Shown: positions 26,241-34,839, counted from the stretch's first letter. The stretch: 64,000 nt of DNA from UBA6182 sp964479585 (GCA_964479585.1 CAYZMP010000001.1:1-64000); one strand, 5' to 3'. Numbers and translations: made by a program. The notes: generated by a model not told the origin, from the letters alone.

Positions 26241-28325
26241 ATGGACTTAAAACAACAAATTATTCAACATATTCATCAAAAAGAGTATCAAGCTAAAACA
26301 AATGAAGAGTTAGCTGCTTTTTTTAATGTACCGATAAAGGAAATAAACAGACTAGCAGAGGAAATCATTGACGAAGGTAAAGGTGTTCTAAGTAAAAAGA
26401 GCAAACTGATCTCACCGAAAATGGCTAACATGTTAGTTGGCACCATTATGATTAACGCAAAAGGGTTTGGCTTTTTAGTGAATGATGAAAGTGATGAAGA
26501 TATATTTATACCAACACCATATGTAAAATCAGCCATGCATAAAGATGTGGTTATGGTTGTTAAACACACTGACAAAAACGAAGTGGTTGGTGAAGTAGTA
26601 AGTATAATTAAACGTGCAAAAACACAACTAGTAGGTACTGTAAAAATAAAAAACAAAAAAGCGTATTTAGCAAGCTTAGATACAAGAATGGATGATTGGA
26701 TAGTTTTAAAATCAGACAACAACAATCGTCCAAAACGTGGTCATATGGTTGTTGCAAATATTGAGAGTTATGATCCGTTAATTGCATTTTACTCACATAG
26801 TATTGGTCATGCATCTGATCCTCAGGTTGATATTATGGGAATCTTGTTAGAACATGACATAGACTTAGAATTTAGCAAAGAAGTGCTTTCGCTTTCTAAG
26901 CAAGTATTAACAAAAAAGGACAAACAGCAACGTGTTGATTTAACTCACCAGTTAATTTTTACCATTGATGGTGAAGATGCGAAAGACTTAGATGATGCAA
27001 TATCAATAAAAGAAACTAACGATGGTTATATTTTAGGTGTTCATATAGCGGATGTGTCGTTTTATGTAGAAGAAGATAAAGCCGTTGATCTTGAAGCACG
27101 CGAAAGAGGCACGTCAGTGTATGCTACCGATGTTGTTGTTCCAATGCTACCAGAAGCCTTATCTAATGGAGTGTGTTCTTTAGTGCCCTACGAAAGAAAA
27201 TACACCATTTCCTGTGAAATGGAAATAAGCAAAGATGGGAAAATACAATCAAGCAAAATATTTCCAAGTGTTATTGAAAGTAAACAACGATTTAGTTACA
27301 CACAAGTCAATGACATCATTAAAAATAGAGATTATGATGATGAACTTAAAGAGTATGTTTCAATTATTAACATAGCCAACACTTGTGCAAAAGCGATGCA
27401 ACAACATCGTCAAAAGCAAGGTGATTTGGATTTTGTGAGTTCTGAATCCAACTTTATCATGGATAATGGAAAGGTTATAGATATCACTTTGCGCAAACAA
27501 GATGAAGCAGAACAACTAATTGAAAGTTTCATGGTTGCGGCAAATGAATCAGTTGCTCATTTAATGAAAATCCAAGGTATACCAACAATATATCGAGTGC
27601 ATGAAAAACCAGATGCAGATAAGATACGAGAGTTCGCCAAAATTTTAAGCATGCTTGGATACTCACTAAAGGCAAACCCAAATAGTATTCATCAAAACCA
27701 ATTACAAAAAGTACTTCTTAAGTTTAAAGACACGAATCTAGAACCAGTCGTGAATATGATTGCATTACGATCAATGAAGAAGGCAACGTATGAAAGTACA
27801 CCGATTGGTCATTATGGGTTGGCTCTAGAAGATTATTTACACTTTACTTCACCAATTCGTCGTTATCCGGATTTGATTGTTCACCGAATGCTGCGTCGTT
27901 ATTTGTTTGAACATGAACTAAAAAGTGAACAAATAAAGAAAGATCAAAGTAGAAACACAGAGTATGCTAAACTATCTTCTGAAGCAGAGAGAAAAGCTAT
28001 TGATGCTGAAAGAGCAGTACAAGATATGAAAAAAGCAGAATACATGCAACAAGTCGTCAATGAATATTTTGAAGGTGTTATAAGTGGTGTTACAGGATTT
28101 GGTTTTTTTGTTCAACTATCAAACACAGTAGAAGGACTTGTTCATATTCAAACATTGAATGATGATTATTATCATTTTGATTCAGGTTTCTTTCGTTTAG
28201 TAGGTGAAAAAAGTAAGAAGGTATTTGCTTTAGGTGATAAGGTACTAATACAAGTTAAAAAAGCAGACAAAGAAAAAAGACAAATAGATTTTGTGTATAA
28301 AAAGCACGTTAAAGATAAGAAATAG
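26241..28325 (+). CDS. rnr: Ribonuclease R
   Basis: A processive 3'-5' exoribonuclease of the RNB family that degrades structured RNA and helps tmRNA-tagged mRNA decay. 694 residues: N-terminal winged helix, cold-shock domains (KGFGFLVNDESDEDIFIP near 70), the RNB domain with FTIDGEDAKDLDDAI holding the metal-binding acids, and a C-terminal S1 domain (GVISGVTGFGFFVQL). TAGGAG precedes the ATG. Co-located with smpB. Confidence 0.97.
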   Translation: MDLKQQIIQHIHQKEYQAKTNEELAAFFNVPIKEINRLAEEIIDEGKGVLSKKSKLISPKMANMLVGTIMINAKGFGFLVNDESDEDIFIPTPYVKSAMHKDVVMVVKHTDKNEVVGEVVSIIKRAKTQLVGTVKIKNKKAYLASLDTRMDDWIVLKSDNNNRPKRGHMVVANIESYDPLIAFYSHSIGHASDPQVDIMGILLEHDIDLEFSKEVLSLSKQVLTKKDKQQRVDLTHQLIFTIDGEDAKDLDDAISIKETNDGYILGVHIADVSFYVEEDKAVDLEARERGTSVYATDVVVPMLPEALSNGVCSLVPYERKYTISCEMEISKDGKIQSSKIFPSVIESKQRFSYTQVNDIIKNRDYDDELKEYVSIINIANTCAKAMQQHRQKQGDLDFVSSESNFIMDNGKVIDITLRKQDEAEQLIESFMVAANESVAHLMKIQGIPTIYRVHEKPDADKIREFAKILSMLGYSLKANPNSIHQNQLQKVLLKFKDTNLEPVVNMIALRSMKKATYESTPIGHYGLALEDYLHFTSPIRRYPDLIVHRMLRRYLFEHELKSEQIKKDQSRNTEYAKLSSEAERKAIDAERAVQDMKKAEYMQQVVNEYFEGVISGVTGFGFFVQLSNTVEGLVHIQTLNDDYYHFDSGFFRLVGEKSKKVFALGDKVLIQVKKADKEKRQIDFVYKKHVKDKK

Positions 28326-28354
28326 ATTGTAAATAGTTTATTGGAGGTGAGTTA

Positions 28355-28804
28355 ATGAAAAAAGTGATTGCAAATAATCGTAAAGCATTTCATGATTATT
28401 TTATTGAAGATAAATTTGAAGCAGGGTTAGTATTAGTTGGGACAGAAATTAAATCGATACGAAAAGGTTCTGTTCAATTTAAAGATGCTTATGTTGATAT
28501 TGTAAACAATGAAGCATACATTGTAGGCATGCATATTGCTCCATATGAGTTTGGTAATCGATTTAATCATGATGAGCTACGTGATAGAAAACTGTTGCTT
28601 CATAAGCTTGAAATAAAAAAACTTTCTAAAAGTGTTCAACAAAAAGGGTATACCATAGTACCTTTGTCTTTATACTTAAGTGAAGGAAAAGCCAAAATGG
28701 AAATAGCCTTAGCAAAAGGGAAAGCAAACTATGATAAGCGACAAACACTAAAAGAAAAAGACGCAAAGCGAGAAATTGAAAAAGCATTAAAGAATAAATA
28801 TTAA
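28355..28804 (+). CDS. smpB: SsrA-binding protein SmpB
   Basis: Binds tmRNA and brings it to stalled ribosomes. 149 residues. NRKAFHDYFIEDKFEAGL, GTEIKSIRKG and the C-terminal YDKRQTLKEKDAKREIEKA tail are typical. GGAGGTGA precedes the ATG. Its RNA partner ssrA lies 3 kb downstream on the same strand, beyond a reverse-strand operon. Confidence 0.98.
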   Translation: MKKVIANNRKAFHDYFIEDKFEAGLVLVGTEIKSIRKGSVQFKDAYVDIVNNEAYIVGMHIAPYEFGNRFNHDELRDRKLLLHKLEIKKLSKSVQQKGYTIVPLSLYLSEGKAKMEIALAKGKANYDKRQTLKEKDAKREIEKALKNKY

Positions 28805-28839
28805 AAATGATCGACAACAACTATCGATCATTTTATTTT
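28804..28839. terminator. Bidirectional terminator between smpB and the DUF2207 gene
   Basis: An 11-bp stem (28804-28814 with 28824-28834), a 9-base loop, and T-rich flanks on both strands. Confidence 0.8.
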
Positions 28840-28847
28840 GATTTAAG

Positions 28848-30731
28848 TTAGCGCCAGCCGCCACCGCCGCCACCGCCAAAGCCGCCGCCACTAAAGCCGC
28901 CACCACCGCCACCGAAGCTACCGCCACCACTTCCACCTTTTGAAGGTGGTGGTGTGCTCATACTTGAAGCAAGTGTGTTTATTGAACGGTTAAAATGAGA
29001 CATAAATATCAAATGATTCATTGGAGTTGGTCCCACATACCAAGATGGTGGAGCAATCGCAATGTCCTCAAACTTCTTTGACCATTTATCGGTTACATTA
29101 AGTACATAAGCAAATGGAAGAATGTGATAGAAATACTCAGGATCATCATCCACCAATGCAATTAAACGATCTTTTTCTGCTAGTTCAATAAAGTTCTTTA
29201 ATCCTAATATATCATTATAATAAGATAGCCCAAGTGCTGTTCTTTGGTGCATTCTAGCATTGACTAATAGTGCAATTAAGTACAACAAGTACAATACAAA
29301 TACAATAAAGAACTGTGTTTCTGCAATAAAGGATGCACCTAGTACAATTAATGAATAAACAAGTAAAAGTAACACGATTCCGATAAAGCTAAGTGTTTTA
29401 CCAGTTGCTTTATAGGTGTGAAACTTCCTTTGTACTAGTATTGTTACAACAGAAACAACTAATCCAATACCCCAAACAAATCCCATAATCATTAAGGCAT
29501 CTATGAAATAGTACGTGATTTGATAATAAGAAAAAGCAAAATAAACACCAAGCATGCTTGGGAGTAAAAATCCAAACAACATTTGTAATCCATCAGAAAC
29601 ACTTGAGAAAATATGTCTTGCTTTGTTTCCAGTGAAATAGCGAGTTATGTTTCTTTGACCATGAACAAGAGTTGAATGAAAAGTGAATTTCAAATCATCG
29701 TTTGTTACTTCATCACTTTTTGAAAACAATTCTCTAAACACGGTTTTTTCTGCCGCAATGGTATCGTTTGGAAGATCTTGAACTTTTGTAAGTTTAATTG
29801 TCTTTTTATCAATTTCTTCAATTGTTAAATAACCATAGGCTGCCCAATAAATAATGAGTGAAATGACATCCTTTGAATCAGTAAATCCATCATAAATATA
29901 ACCAACTTGAGCACTAGATAATGATTGTGGAGCACTAAATTGAACTGTTGGAACTGGTTTTTCATCTCTTCCAAACTTCATAAACATAAAGATGATAAAG
30001 CTAAAAAGCAACACACCATAAAGCAAACCAATGATGGAAGCATCAAGTTGATATGGATAATCAAAATATCCAGCTTCTAATTCTATATCGACTGTTAATG
30101 CTTCATAAGGATTAAAAATGGTTGTCGTTTCACCTGATAAAACATTATTATTAAATTCATATGTAACATTAGCTTGACTTACGCTACCATAACGACCACT
30201 ATAGAAAAACACTTCTTCACTTGGTAGATCTTTAGGAAAGTAAATATCAAAGGTAATTTTTTCTGTTATCATGTCCCATTGATCACCTAGAATGTTAATG
30301 TAAAAACGTTGTCGTCCATCTAGTCGTAAATCTTTGGTGTTCATTGTATAGGAATAGCGATATTGCTTATCACCAGAAACATAAACACCTGCTTCACCTA
30401 AACGAAGTTGTACACCTTCTGCTTGACGTTCAAATTCATGAGGACCAACAATATCAAAATCGTCCAAAGGAAAAACATACCTCCGATTAACAGAAGTGCC
30501 ATCTTCTAATTCCCAAATCATGTTGTATTCTTGAGGAAGATTAACAAATATTCCATAATACGGTGTATCAAAAGTCACATCCAATGTATGTGTAAAACGA
30601 TATTGACCATTTTCATTCACAACGATTTCAACATGATGATGCTTTACAACAATATCATCTGCAGCTGAAACTTGTTGTGTAAAGAAAAACAACATGAATA
30701 TTCCAAATAAAACGCTTAACCATTTTTTCAT
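28848..30731 (-). CDS. DUF2207 membrane protein with glycine-rich tail
   Basis: 627 residues. A signal peptide (about 1-23, ending VSAADD) is followed by an extracytoplasmic DUF2207 domain (about 25-220), a helix near 232-250, a cytoplasmic segment, a cluster of helices around 380-485, and a C-terminal run of about 35 residues that is nearly all Gly and Ser and ends WR. Members often sit with LemA, as here. The function is unknown; a role in envelope maintenance is often guessed. SD AAGGAG before ATG 30731. Last of a three-gene operon. Confidence 0.85.
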   Translation of the reverse strand: MKKWLSVLFGIFMLFFFTQQVSAADDIVVKHHHVEIVVNENGQYRFTHTLDVTFDTPYYGIFVNLPQEYNMIWELEDGTSVNRRYVFPLDDFDIVGPHEFERQAEGVQLRLGEAGVYVSGDKQYRYSYTMNTKDLRLDGRQRFYINILGDQWDMITEKITFDIYFPKDLPSEEVFFYSGRYGSVSQANVTYEFNNNVLSGETTTIFNPYEALTVDIELEAGYFDYPYQLDASIIGLLYGVLLFSFIIFMFMKFGRDEKPVPTVQFSAPQSLSSAQVGYIYDGFTDSKDVISLIIYWAAYGYLTIEEIDKKTIKLTKVQDLPNDTIAAEKTVFRELFSKSDEVTNDDLKFTFHSTLVHGQRNITRYFTGNKARHIFSSVSDGLQMLFGFLLPSMLGVYFAFSYYQITYYFIDALMIMGFVWGIGLVVSVVTILVQRKFHTYKATGKTLSFIGIVLLLLVYSLIVLGASFIAETQFFIVFVLYLLYLIALLVNARMHQRTALGLSYYNDILGLKNFIELAEKDRLIALVDDDPEYFYHILPFAYVLNVTDKWSKKFEDIAIAPPSWYVGPTPMNHLIFMSHFNRSINTLASSMSTPPPSKGGSGGGSFGGGGGGFSGGGFGGGGGGGWR

Positions 30732-30743
30732 CGTATCATCTCC

Positions 30744-31115
30744 TTAAGAGCGATATTTCTTTGTATACCACATATATCCTTCATAAAGCAGAGTTACTAA
30801 AAAACCACCAATAATGATAAATATAAACATAAGTAACCCTGTTATGTTTGCAAATGGATCTTCATTTTGATAAAAAATAGAAAACAGTACACCATAAGCA
30901 ACAACATAAAATAAACTCATAATTAGTAAAGATATTTTTCTTGATGTGAATGCATAAAGAAAAAACACGAGGCCTATAAAAGCAGACCAAATGGCGAGTC
31001 CAACTACATTTTCATTAAACAAATTCACATAGAAAACATATTCATAAAACACATAAAATAATAACAAACTTAAAGCAATGATCCCCAACCCAAGTAAAGG
31101 CGCTTGCTTTTTCAT
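30744..31115 (-). CDS. Small four-helix membrane protein between lemA and the DUF2207 gene
   Basis: 123 residues, four hydrophobic helices, basic C-terminus. There is no clear SD; the gene starts 6 bases after the lemA stop, so translation is probably coupled. I do not recognise a named family. It resembles the 132-residue protein at 400-798 in length, helix spacing and several positions. Its place in the lemA operon suggests a membrane complex with its neighbours. Confidence 0.65.
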   Translation of the reverse strand: MKKQAPLLGLGIIALSLLLFYVFYEYVFYVNLFNENVVGLAIWSAFIGLVFFLYAFTSRKISLLIMSLFYVVAYGVLFSIFYQNEDPFANITGLLMFIFIIIGGFLVTLLYEGYMWYTKKYRS

Positions 31116-31121
31116 AGTTGT

Positions 31122-31673
31122 TTAAAACTGAACTTTCACATTTTGACGTTGTGAAGGATCTTCCACTTCAAAAGATTGACGTTTCTCAAACTTGAATATG
31201 TTTGCGACGATGTTGTTTGGAAAGCTCTCCACACGAGTGTTATATTGACGTACGGTTCCATTGTAATATTTTCTTGATTGAGCAATGTCTTCTTCTACTT
31301 TTTGTAGTTGACTTTGTAAATCCAAAAACTGTTGATTTGCTTTTAAATCTGGATAAGCTTCTGATAGCGCAAATAAACGACCTAACACACCAGAAACTTC
31401 TCCTTCAGCTTTCATTTTTTCGTCCATCGATTGTGCGTTAACCGCATGATTACGAGCATTGATTACTTGTTGAAGCGTTTCTTTTTCATGAGAAGCATAA
31501 CCTTTTACGGTTTCAACTAAATTGGGAATTAAGTCATAGCGTTTTACCATGTAAACATCCATAGTAGAAAAAGCTTCATCAACTTTATTTCTCCAAGAAA
31601 TAAAACCATTGTATGCACTTACTAACCAACCGCCAATGACGACTAGTATAATAAGTAAATAAATCCATTCCAT
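31122..31673 (-). CDS. lemA: LemA family protein
   Basis: 183 residues: one N-terminal membrane helix (about 3-22), then a long helical domain facing outward or inward by topology. YNGFISWRNKVDEAFSTMDV and VKRYDLIPNLVETVKGYASHE are the LemA signature. The function is not settled. AAGGAGG precedes the ATG. First gene of the lemA/4-TM/DUF2207 operon. Confidence 0.93.
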   Translation of the reverse strand: MEWIYLLIILVVIGGWLVSAYNGFISWRNKVDEAFSTMDVYMVKRYDLIPNLVETVKGYASHEKETLQQVINARNHAVNAQSMDEKMKAEGEVSGVLGRLFALSEAYPDLKANQQFLDLQSQLQKVEEDIAQSRKYYNGTVRQYNTRVESFPNNIVANIFKFEKRQSFEVEDPSQRQNVKVQF

Positions 31674-31709
31674 AAATAATCCTCCTTATAAATAGGTTTT
31701 TATATGATT

Positions 31710-31738
31710 ATTATAAATCTTTTACTATCAAACTACAA
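31710..31738 (-). promoter_or_regulatory. Promoter of the lemA operon
   Basis: On the minus strand TTGTAG (31738-31733), 17 bases, TATAAT (31715-31710). Confidence 0.6.
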
Positions 31739-31796
31739 ACAATTCGTTAGTTTGTACACAACCATCAATCAAGGCTCTTTTGTTTTTTGTGGGATA

Positions 31797-31805
31797 TGAT
31801 ATAAT
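31797..31805 (+). promoter_or_regulatory. Extended -10 promoter of ssrA
   Basis: TGA-TATAAT, 13 bases before the mature 5' end of tmRNA. The -35 region is T-rich (TTTTGT at 31778-31783). Confidence 0.6.
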
Positions 31806-31817
31806 ACATACGCAGAT

Positions 31818-32163
31818 GGGGGTGTCACGGTTTCGACAGGACTTAGTCTGATTCAAGGTGCAGTGGTGTGGCTACCTAAAGGCCAAACAAAAATAACTGG
31901 AAACAGATTATCTTTCGCTGCGTAATTAGCCAATTTAGCTAGCAGTGCATCAATTAGTGCTTATCCATTGGGCACTATGCGATGACAAACACAATGGATA
32001 AGGGGTATAAGTTGCTCTGCGCTTACTCTCGAAAATTTAAAGAGCACATCAGTACTTGTTTGTTCGTGGCTTAAGTGCTGAATATAAGTAAACGGAATAA
32101 ACTGTAGAACTTTGAATGGGAGACACTTTCTGGACAGGAGTTCAATTCTCCTCACCTCCACCA
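31818..32163 (+). ncRNA. ssrA: Transfer-messenger RNA (tmRNA)
   Basis: About 346 bases. The 5' end GGGGGTG pairs with CACCTCC before A-CCA at 32160-32163, with one G-U pair as in many tmRNAs. The tRNA-like half is recognisable from TTTCGAC near the 5' end and the T arm GGACAGGAGTTCAATTCTCC. The mRNA-like part runs from GGC 31881 to TAA 31923-31925 and encodes GQTKITGNRLSFAA, added after the alanine carried by the tRNA part. The Gly first codon is like Bacillus; the end is SFAA rather than ALAA. It rescues stalled ribosomes with SmpB. Pseudoknots were not worked out. Confidence 0.96.
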
Positions 32164-32174
32164 ATGAAACATCC

Positions 32175-32201
32175 AAACTAGAACAAGCTTCTAGTTTTTT
32201 T
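32175..32201 (+). terminator. Terminator of ssrA
   Basis: A 9-bp stem (32175-32183 with 32189-32197), a 5-base loop and a T run. Confidence 0.85.
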
Positions 32202-32218
32202 GTGGTTAAAGCAATAAA

Positions 32219-32248
32219 TTGTCTTTTATTACTATAGTTGTGTATAGT
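32219..32248 (+). promoter_or_regulatory. Promoter of the DUF1801 gene
   Basis: TTGTCT (32219-32224), 18 bases, TATAGT (32243-32248). Confidence 0.45.
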
Positions 32249-32277
32249 TAAGAAAAGTACAAAAATTAGGAGGTTTT

Positions 32278-32733
32278 ATGAAATACAACGCAACATCTGT
32301 GGATGAGTATGTGAGAGCTCTAAATGAGGATAGAAAAAGTATGATTCAAAACTTGAGAATGACGATAAAGGAGAATTTACCCGAAGGTTTTGAAGAACAG
32401 TTTCATTATGACATGATTACATATGTAGTCCCATTATCCATTTATCCAAAAGGGTATCATGCAAAAAAAGGAATGCCACTCCCTTATATTTCAATTGCTT
32501 CACAGAAAAATACAATTAATGTGTATCATTTAGGTATATATGCCGATGAAGAATTATTATCTTGGTATGTTTCATCGTATCAAGAAATGTTTAATAAAAA
32601 CCCAGATATGGGGAAAAGTTGCTTACGGTTTAAAACAATCGATGAAAAGCAGTTGCAACTAATCGCTCAGTTAGCTAAGAAAATGAGTGTACAAGAATAC
32701 ATTGAACTAGTAGAAAACAAAAAAAATAGATGA
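32278..32733 (+). CDS. DUF1801 (YdhG-like) protein
   Basis: 151 residues, soluble. VDEYVRALNEDRKSMIQNLRM at the N-terminus and GKSCLRFKTIDEKQLQLIAQLAKK at the C-terminus are the DUF1801 pattern. B. subtilis YdhG of this family has been reported as a frataxin-like iron chaperone (Fra), which would fit the nearby metal genes, but the family also has members of unknown role. TAGGAGG precedes the ATG. It ends in TGA and is monocistronic. Confidence 0.8.
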   Translation: MKYNATSVDEYVRALNEDRKSMIQNLRMTIKENLPEGFEEQFHYDMITYVVPLSIYPKGYHAKKGMPLPYISIASQKNTINVYHLGIYADEELLSWYVSSYQEMFNKNPDMGKSCLRFKTIDEKQLQLIAQLAKKMSVQEYIELVENKKNR

Positions 32734-32762
32734 CCATGCAATTCAATAACACCAAAGAGTGG

Positions 32763-32768
32763 TATAAT
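32763..32768 (+). promoter_or_regulatory. Possible extended -10 promoter of the PAS-GGDEF gene
   Basis: TGG-TATAAT (32760-32768), 28 bases before the start codon; no clear -35. Confidence 0.4.
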
Positions 32769-32796
32769 TTGCATAATATGAAGATGAGGATATAGT

Positions 32797-33690
32797 ATGG
32801 TTGATCAGAATTTTATGTCTCAGTTATTTGAAGGTGTTTATGTTGTAGATAAGAGTCGAAGGATAGTGTTTTGGAATGAAGGAAGTGAAAGAATTACAGG
32901 GTATAAAGCTGATGAAGTTGTTAATCGATTTTGTTATCACAACATCTTGCAACATGTAGATCAAGATGGTAAAGAACTTTGCTTTAATGGATGTCCATTA
33001 CACCATACATTAGAAACAAAAGCAGTCAATCATGGTCATGTGTTTTTGAAACATAAAGAAGGTTATCGAGTACCAGTATCGGTTAAGACAATACCTATGT
33101 TGGATAATCATGGTAATATTATTGGTGCGATTGAAATTTTTACAGATGAACGATTTCAAAAAAATATCATTAAAGAAAATGAATCACTAAAAGATGAATT
33201 AATGAAGGATCCCTTAACTCAAATTACAAACAGACGATATTTTGAGTACTCGCTAGAACAAGCAATTGAACAGCATAAACTATTTAATAAATCATTTGGG
33301 ATTTTAATGTTTGATATTGATCATTTCAAACATATAAATGATACTTATGGACACTTGGTAGGTGATGAGATATTAAAAATTGTGGCTAAATCATTATCAT
33401 CTAGCATTAAGAAAAGTGATATTATTAGTCGTTGGGGTGGTGAAGAGTTTATTGGATTGTTTGAAGTTGATACTGTTGAGGATCTTAAAGGTGTTGCAGA
33501 GCGTTTAAGAAACTTAGTTAACAATTCCACATTCACAACGAAAGAGAAATCTACAATATCGGTAACCATATCTATTGGAGGAGCACTTTTTAAAGCAAAC
33601 TTAAAACACAATCATCTACTAGATCTCGCAGATCAAGCGTTGTATTTATCAAAAGAGAATGGAAGAAATCAAACAACCATAGCAAACTAA
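32797..33690 (+). CDS. PAS-GGDEF diguanylate cyclase with Cys/His-rich PAS domain
   Basis: 297 residues, soluble. A PAS sensor domain (about 5-120), a short coiled linker and a GGDEF domain (about 135-297) with active GGEEF at 214-218. It makes c-di-GMP. The inhibitory RxxD site five residues earlier reads KKSD (205-208), so feedback inhibition is probably weak or absent. The PAS domain holds C46-Y-H48, H53, C62, C66 and H69-H70, which could bind a metal, cluster or haem. ATG 32797 follows a GAGGA site. Monocistronic. Confidence 0.93.
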   Translation: MVDQNFMSQLFEGVYVVDKSRRIVFWNEGSERITGYKADEVVNRFCYHNILQHVDQDGKELCFNGCPLHHTLETKAVNHGHVFLKHKEGYRVPVSVKTIPMLDNHGNIIGAIEIFTDERFQKNIIKENESLKDELMKDPLTQITNRRYFEYSLEQAIEQHKLFNKSFGILMFDIDHFKHINDTYGHLVGDEILKIVAKSLSSSIKKSDIISRWGGEEFIGLFEVDTVEDLKGVAERLRNLVNNSTFTTKEKSTISVTISIGGALFKANLKHNHLLDLADQALYLSKENGRNQTTIAN

Positions 33691-33728
33691 TATGGTAGTT
33701 CTGTAAGTGAAATTACATCTTGTGTGTC

Positions 33729-33758
33729 ACTTGAACAAGTTGATGTTTTTGCTAGAAT
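33729..33758 (+). promoter_or_regulatory. Promoter of the glutathione peroxidase-MarR operon with palindrome
   Basis: TTGAAC (33731-33736), 16 bases, TGC-TAGAAT (33750-33758). The 12-bp palindrome ACTTGAACAAGT (33729-33740) covers the -35 box and is a candidate operator for the MarR protein of the operon. Confidence 0.5.
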
Positions 33759-33851
33759 TAAGCAAAAATATTGAGAGGATATAAACAATGGATAGCACTA
33801 TTATTGTTTGTTTTGCTTTATTTTGATAAAGTGTATCAAGTGGAGGACATT

Positions 33852-34328
33852 ATGACATTATACGATTTTAGATATCCACTTGCTAACAAGCAAGTCATTG
33901 ATTTCAACGAGTTTGAAAACAAAGTAGTACTTATTGTTAACACCGCTTCAAACTGTGGTTTTGCACCACAATTTGAAGGGTTAGAACAACTGCATCAACA
34001 ATACAAAGATCAAGGACTAGTTGTATTAGGTTTTCCTTGTGACCAGTTTAATCATCAAGAACCAAATTCTGCCCAACAAGCACAGGAAATATGCAAACTT
34101 AATTATGGAGTAACGTTTAGAATCTTTGATAAAGTAGAAGTGAATGGTGAAAACACTACACCTTTATACAAATACTTAAAAAAACAATATAAAGGGGTTT
34201 TTAAAAAAATACCTTGGAATTTCACCAAGTTTCTCGTTGGAAAAGACGGAAACCTAATCAAACGATACAATCCTACCATTACACCAAAAGCCATGGAGTC
34301 AGATATCGTCAAAGCATTAAAAAAGTAA
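33852..34328 (+). CDS. Glutathione peroxidase family thiol peroxidase (Cys type)
   Basis: 158 residues. Peroxidatic Cys35 in NTASNCGFAPQ; FPCDQFNHQEP gives Cys63 and the conserved Gln, and PWNFTKFL the conserved Trp-Asn. It reduces peroxides, probably with thioredoxin rather than glutathione. ATG 33852 follows TGGAGG. The frame is open up to TTG 33771 and would add a hydrophobic stretch, but that start has no SD. The marR gene follows 29 bases later. Confidence 0.92.
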   Translation: MTLYDFRYPLANKQVIDFNEFENKVVLIVNTASNCGFAPQFEGLEQLHQQYKDQGLVVLGFPCDQFNHQEPNSAQQAQEICKLNYGVTFRIFDKVEVNGENTTPLYKYLKKQYKGVFKKIPWNFTKFLVGKDGNLIKRYNPTITPKAMESDIVKALKK

Positions 34329-34357
34329 TCATATACTTTATATAGTAAGGAACCATT

Positions 34358-34795
34358 ATGAGTCAAGAAACACTAAAAGCACTTGTTGTGCATTTAAAAG
34401 CACATCAATTTATTAAAGAAACGATAAAAAAAGACATGCTTAAATATGGGTTGAGCATGAGTGAATTTATGGTTTTAGAATTGTTATATCATAAAGGAAG
34501 TCAAACAATTCAAAGTATTGCAAAAAAAGTGTTGTTGACGAGTGGTTCAATGACGTATGTTATTAATCAACTTGAAAAAAAACAGATGATTCAACGAAAA
34601 AGGGATCCTCAAGATGGTCGAATAACTTATGTTTCATTAAATGAGCAGGCAAAAAGCTTCATGAAAAGTGCTTTTAAAGAACATGAAAAAATGATTGAGA
34701 AAATGTTTTCATCACTAGATGAGCAACAATTACAAATGTGGATTGCATCCAATAAAAAAATTGGCAAGATATTAGAAAATGAATTAAACAAATAA
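34358..34795 (+). CDS. MarR family transcriptional regulator
   Basis: 145 residues with a winged helix: TIQSIAKKVLLTSGSMTYVINQLEKKQMIQRKRDPQDGR includes the recognition helix and wing. It contains no cysteine at all, so it cannot sense peroxide by the OhrR thiol mechanism, despite following a peroxidase gene. It may bind the palindrome at 33729-33740. AAGGA precedes the ATG. Confidence 0.9.
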   Translation: MSQETLKALVVHLKAHQFIKETIKKDMLKYGLSMSEFMVLELLYHKGSQTIQSIAKKVLLTSGSMTYVINQLEKKQMIQRKRDPQDGRITYVSLNEQAKSFMKSAFKEHEKMIEKMFSSLDEQQLQMWIASNKKIGKILENELNK

Positions 34796-34802
34796 TTGAA
34801 AA

Positions 34803-34816
34803 TTGATTCAAATCAA
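34803..34816 (+). promoter_or_regulatory. FNR-type binding site upstream of the metal ATPase operon
   Basis: TTGATTCAAATCAA is a perfect match to the FNR consensus TTGAT-N4-ATCAA. Its centre (34809.5) is 41.5 bases before the start predicted from the -10 TATACT (34839-34844). No -35 hexamer is present (34816-34821 is AGGAAG). This is the geometry of a class II activator-dependent promoter. Confidence 0.75.
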
Positions 34817-34839
34817 GGAAGCGTATGCTTTCTTTTTTT
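34815..34839 (+). terminator. Terminator of the peroxidase-MarR operon
   Basis: An 8-bp stem (34815-34822 with 34827-34834, one G-U), a GTAT loop and a T run. It lies between the FNR box and the -10 of the next operon. Confidence 0.7.

Noticed and set aside
28851..28950. GC-rich repeat at the end of the DUF2207 gene as a foreign insertion
   Set aside because: It is in frame and encodes the Gly-rich tail typical of this family.
33771..33851. Hydrophobic N-terminal extension of the peroxidase from TTG 33771
   Set aside because: No SD before it, while ATG 33852 has TGGAGG and gives the normal family start.
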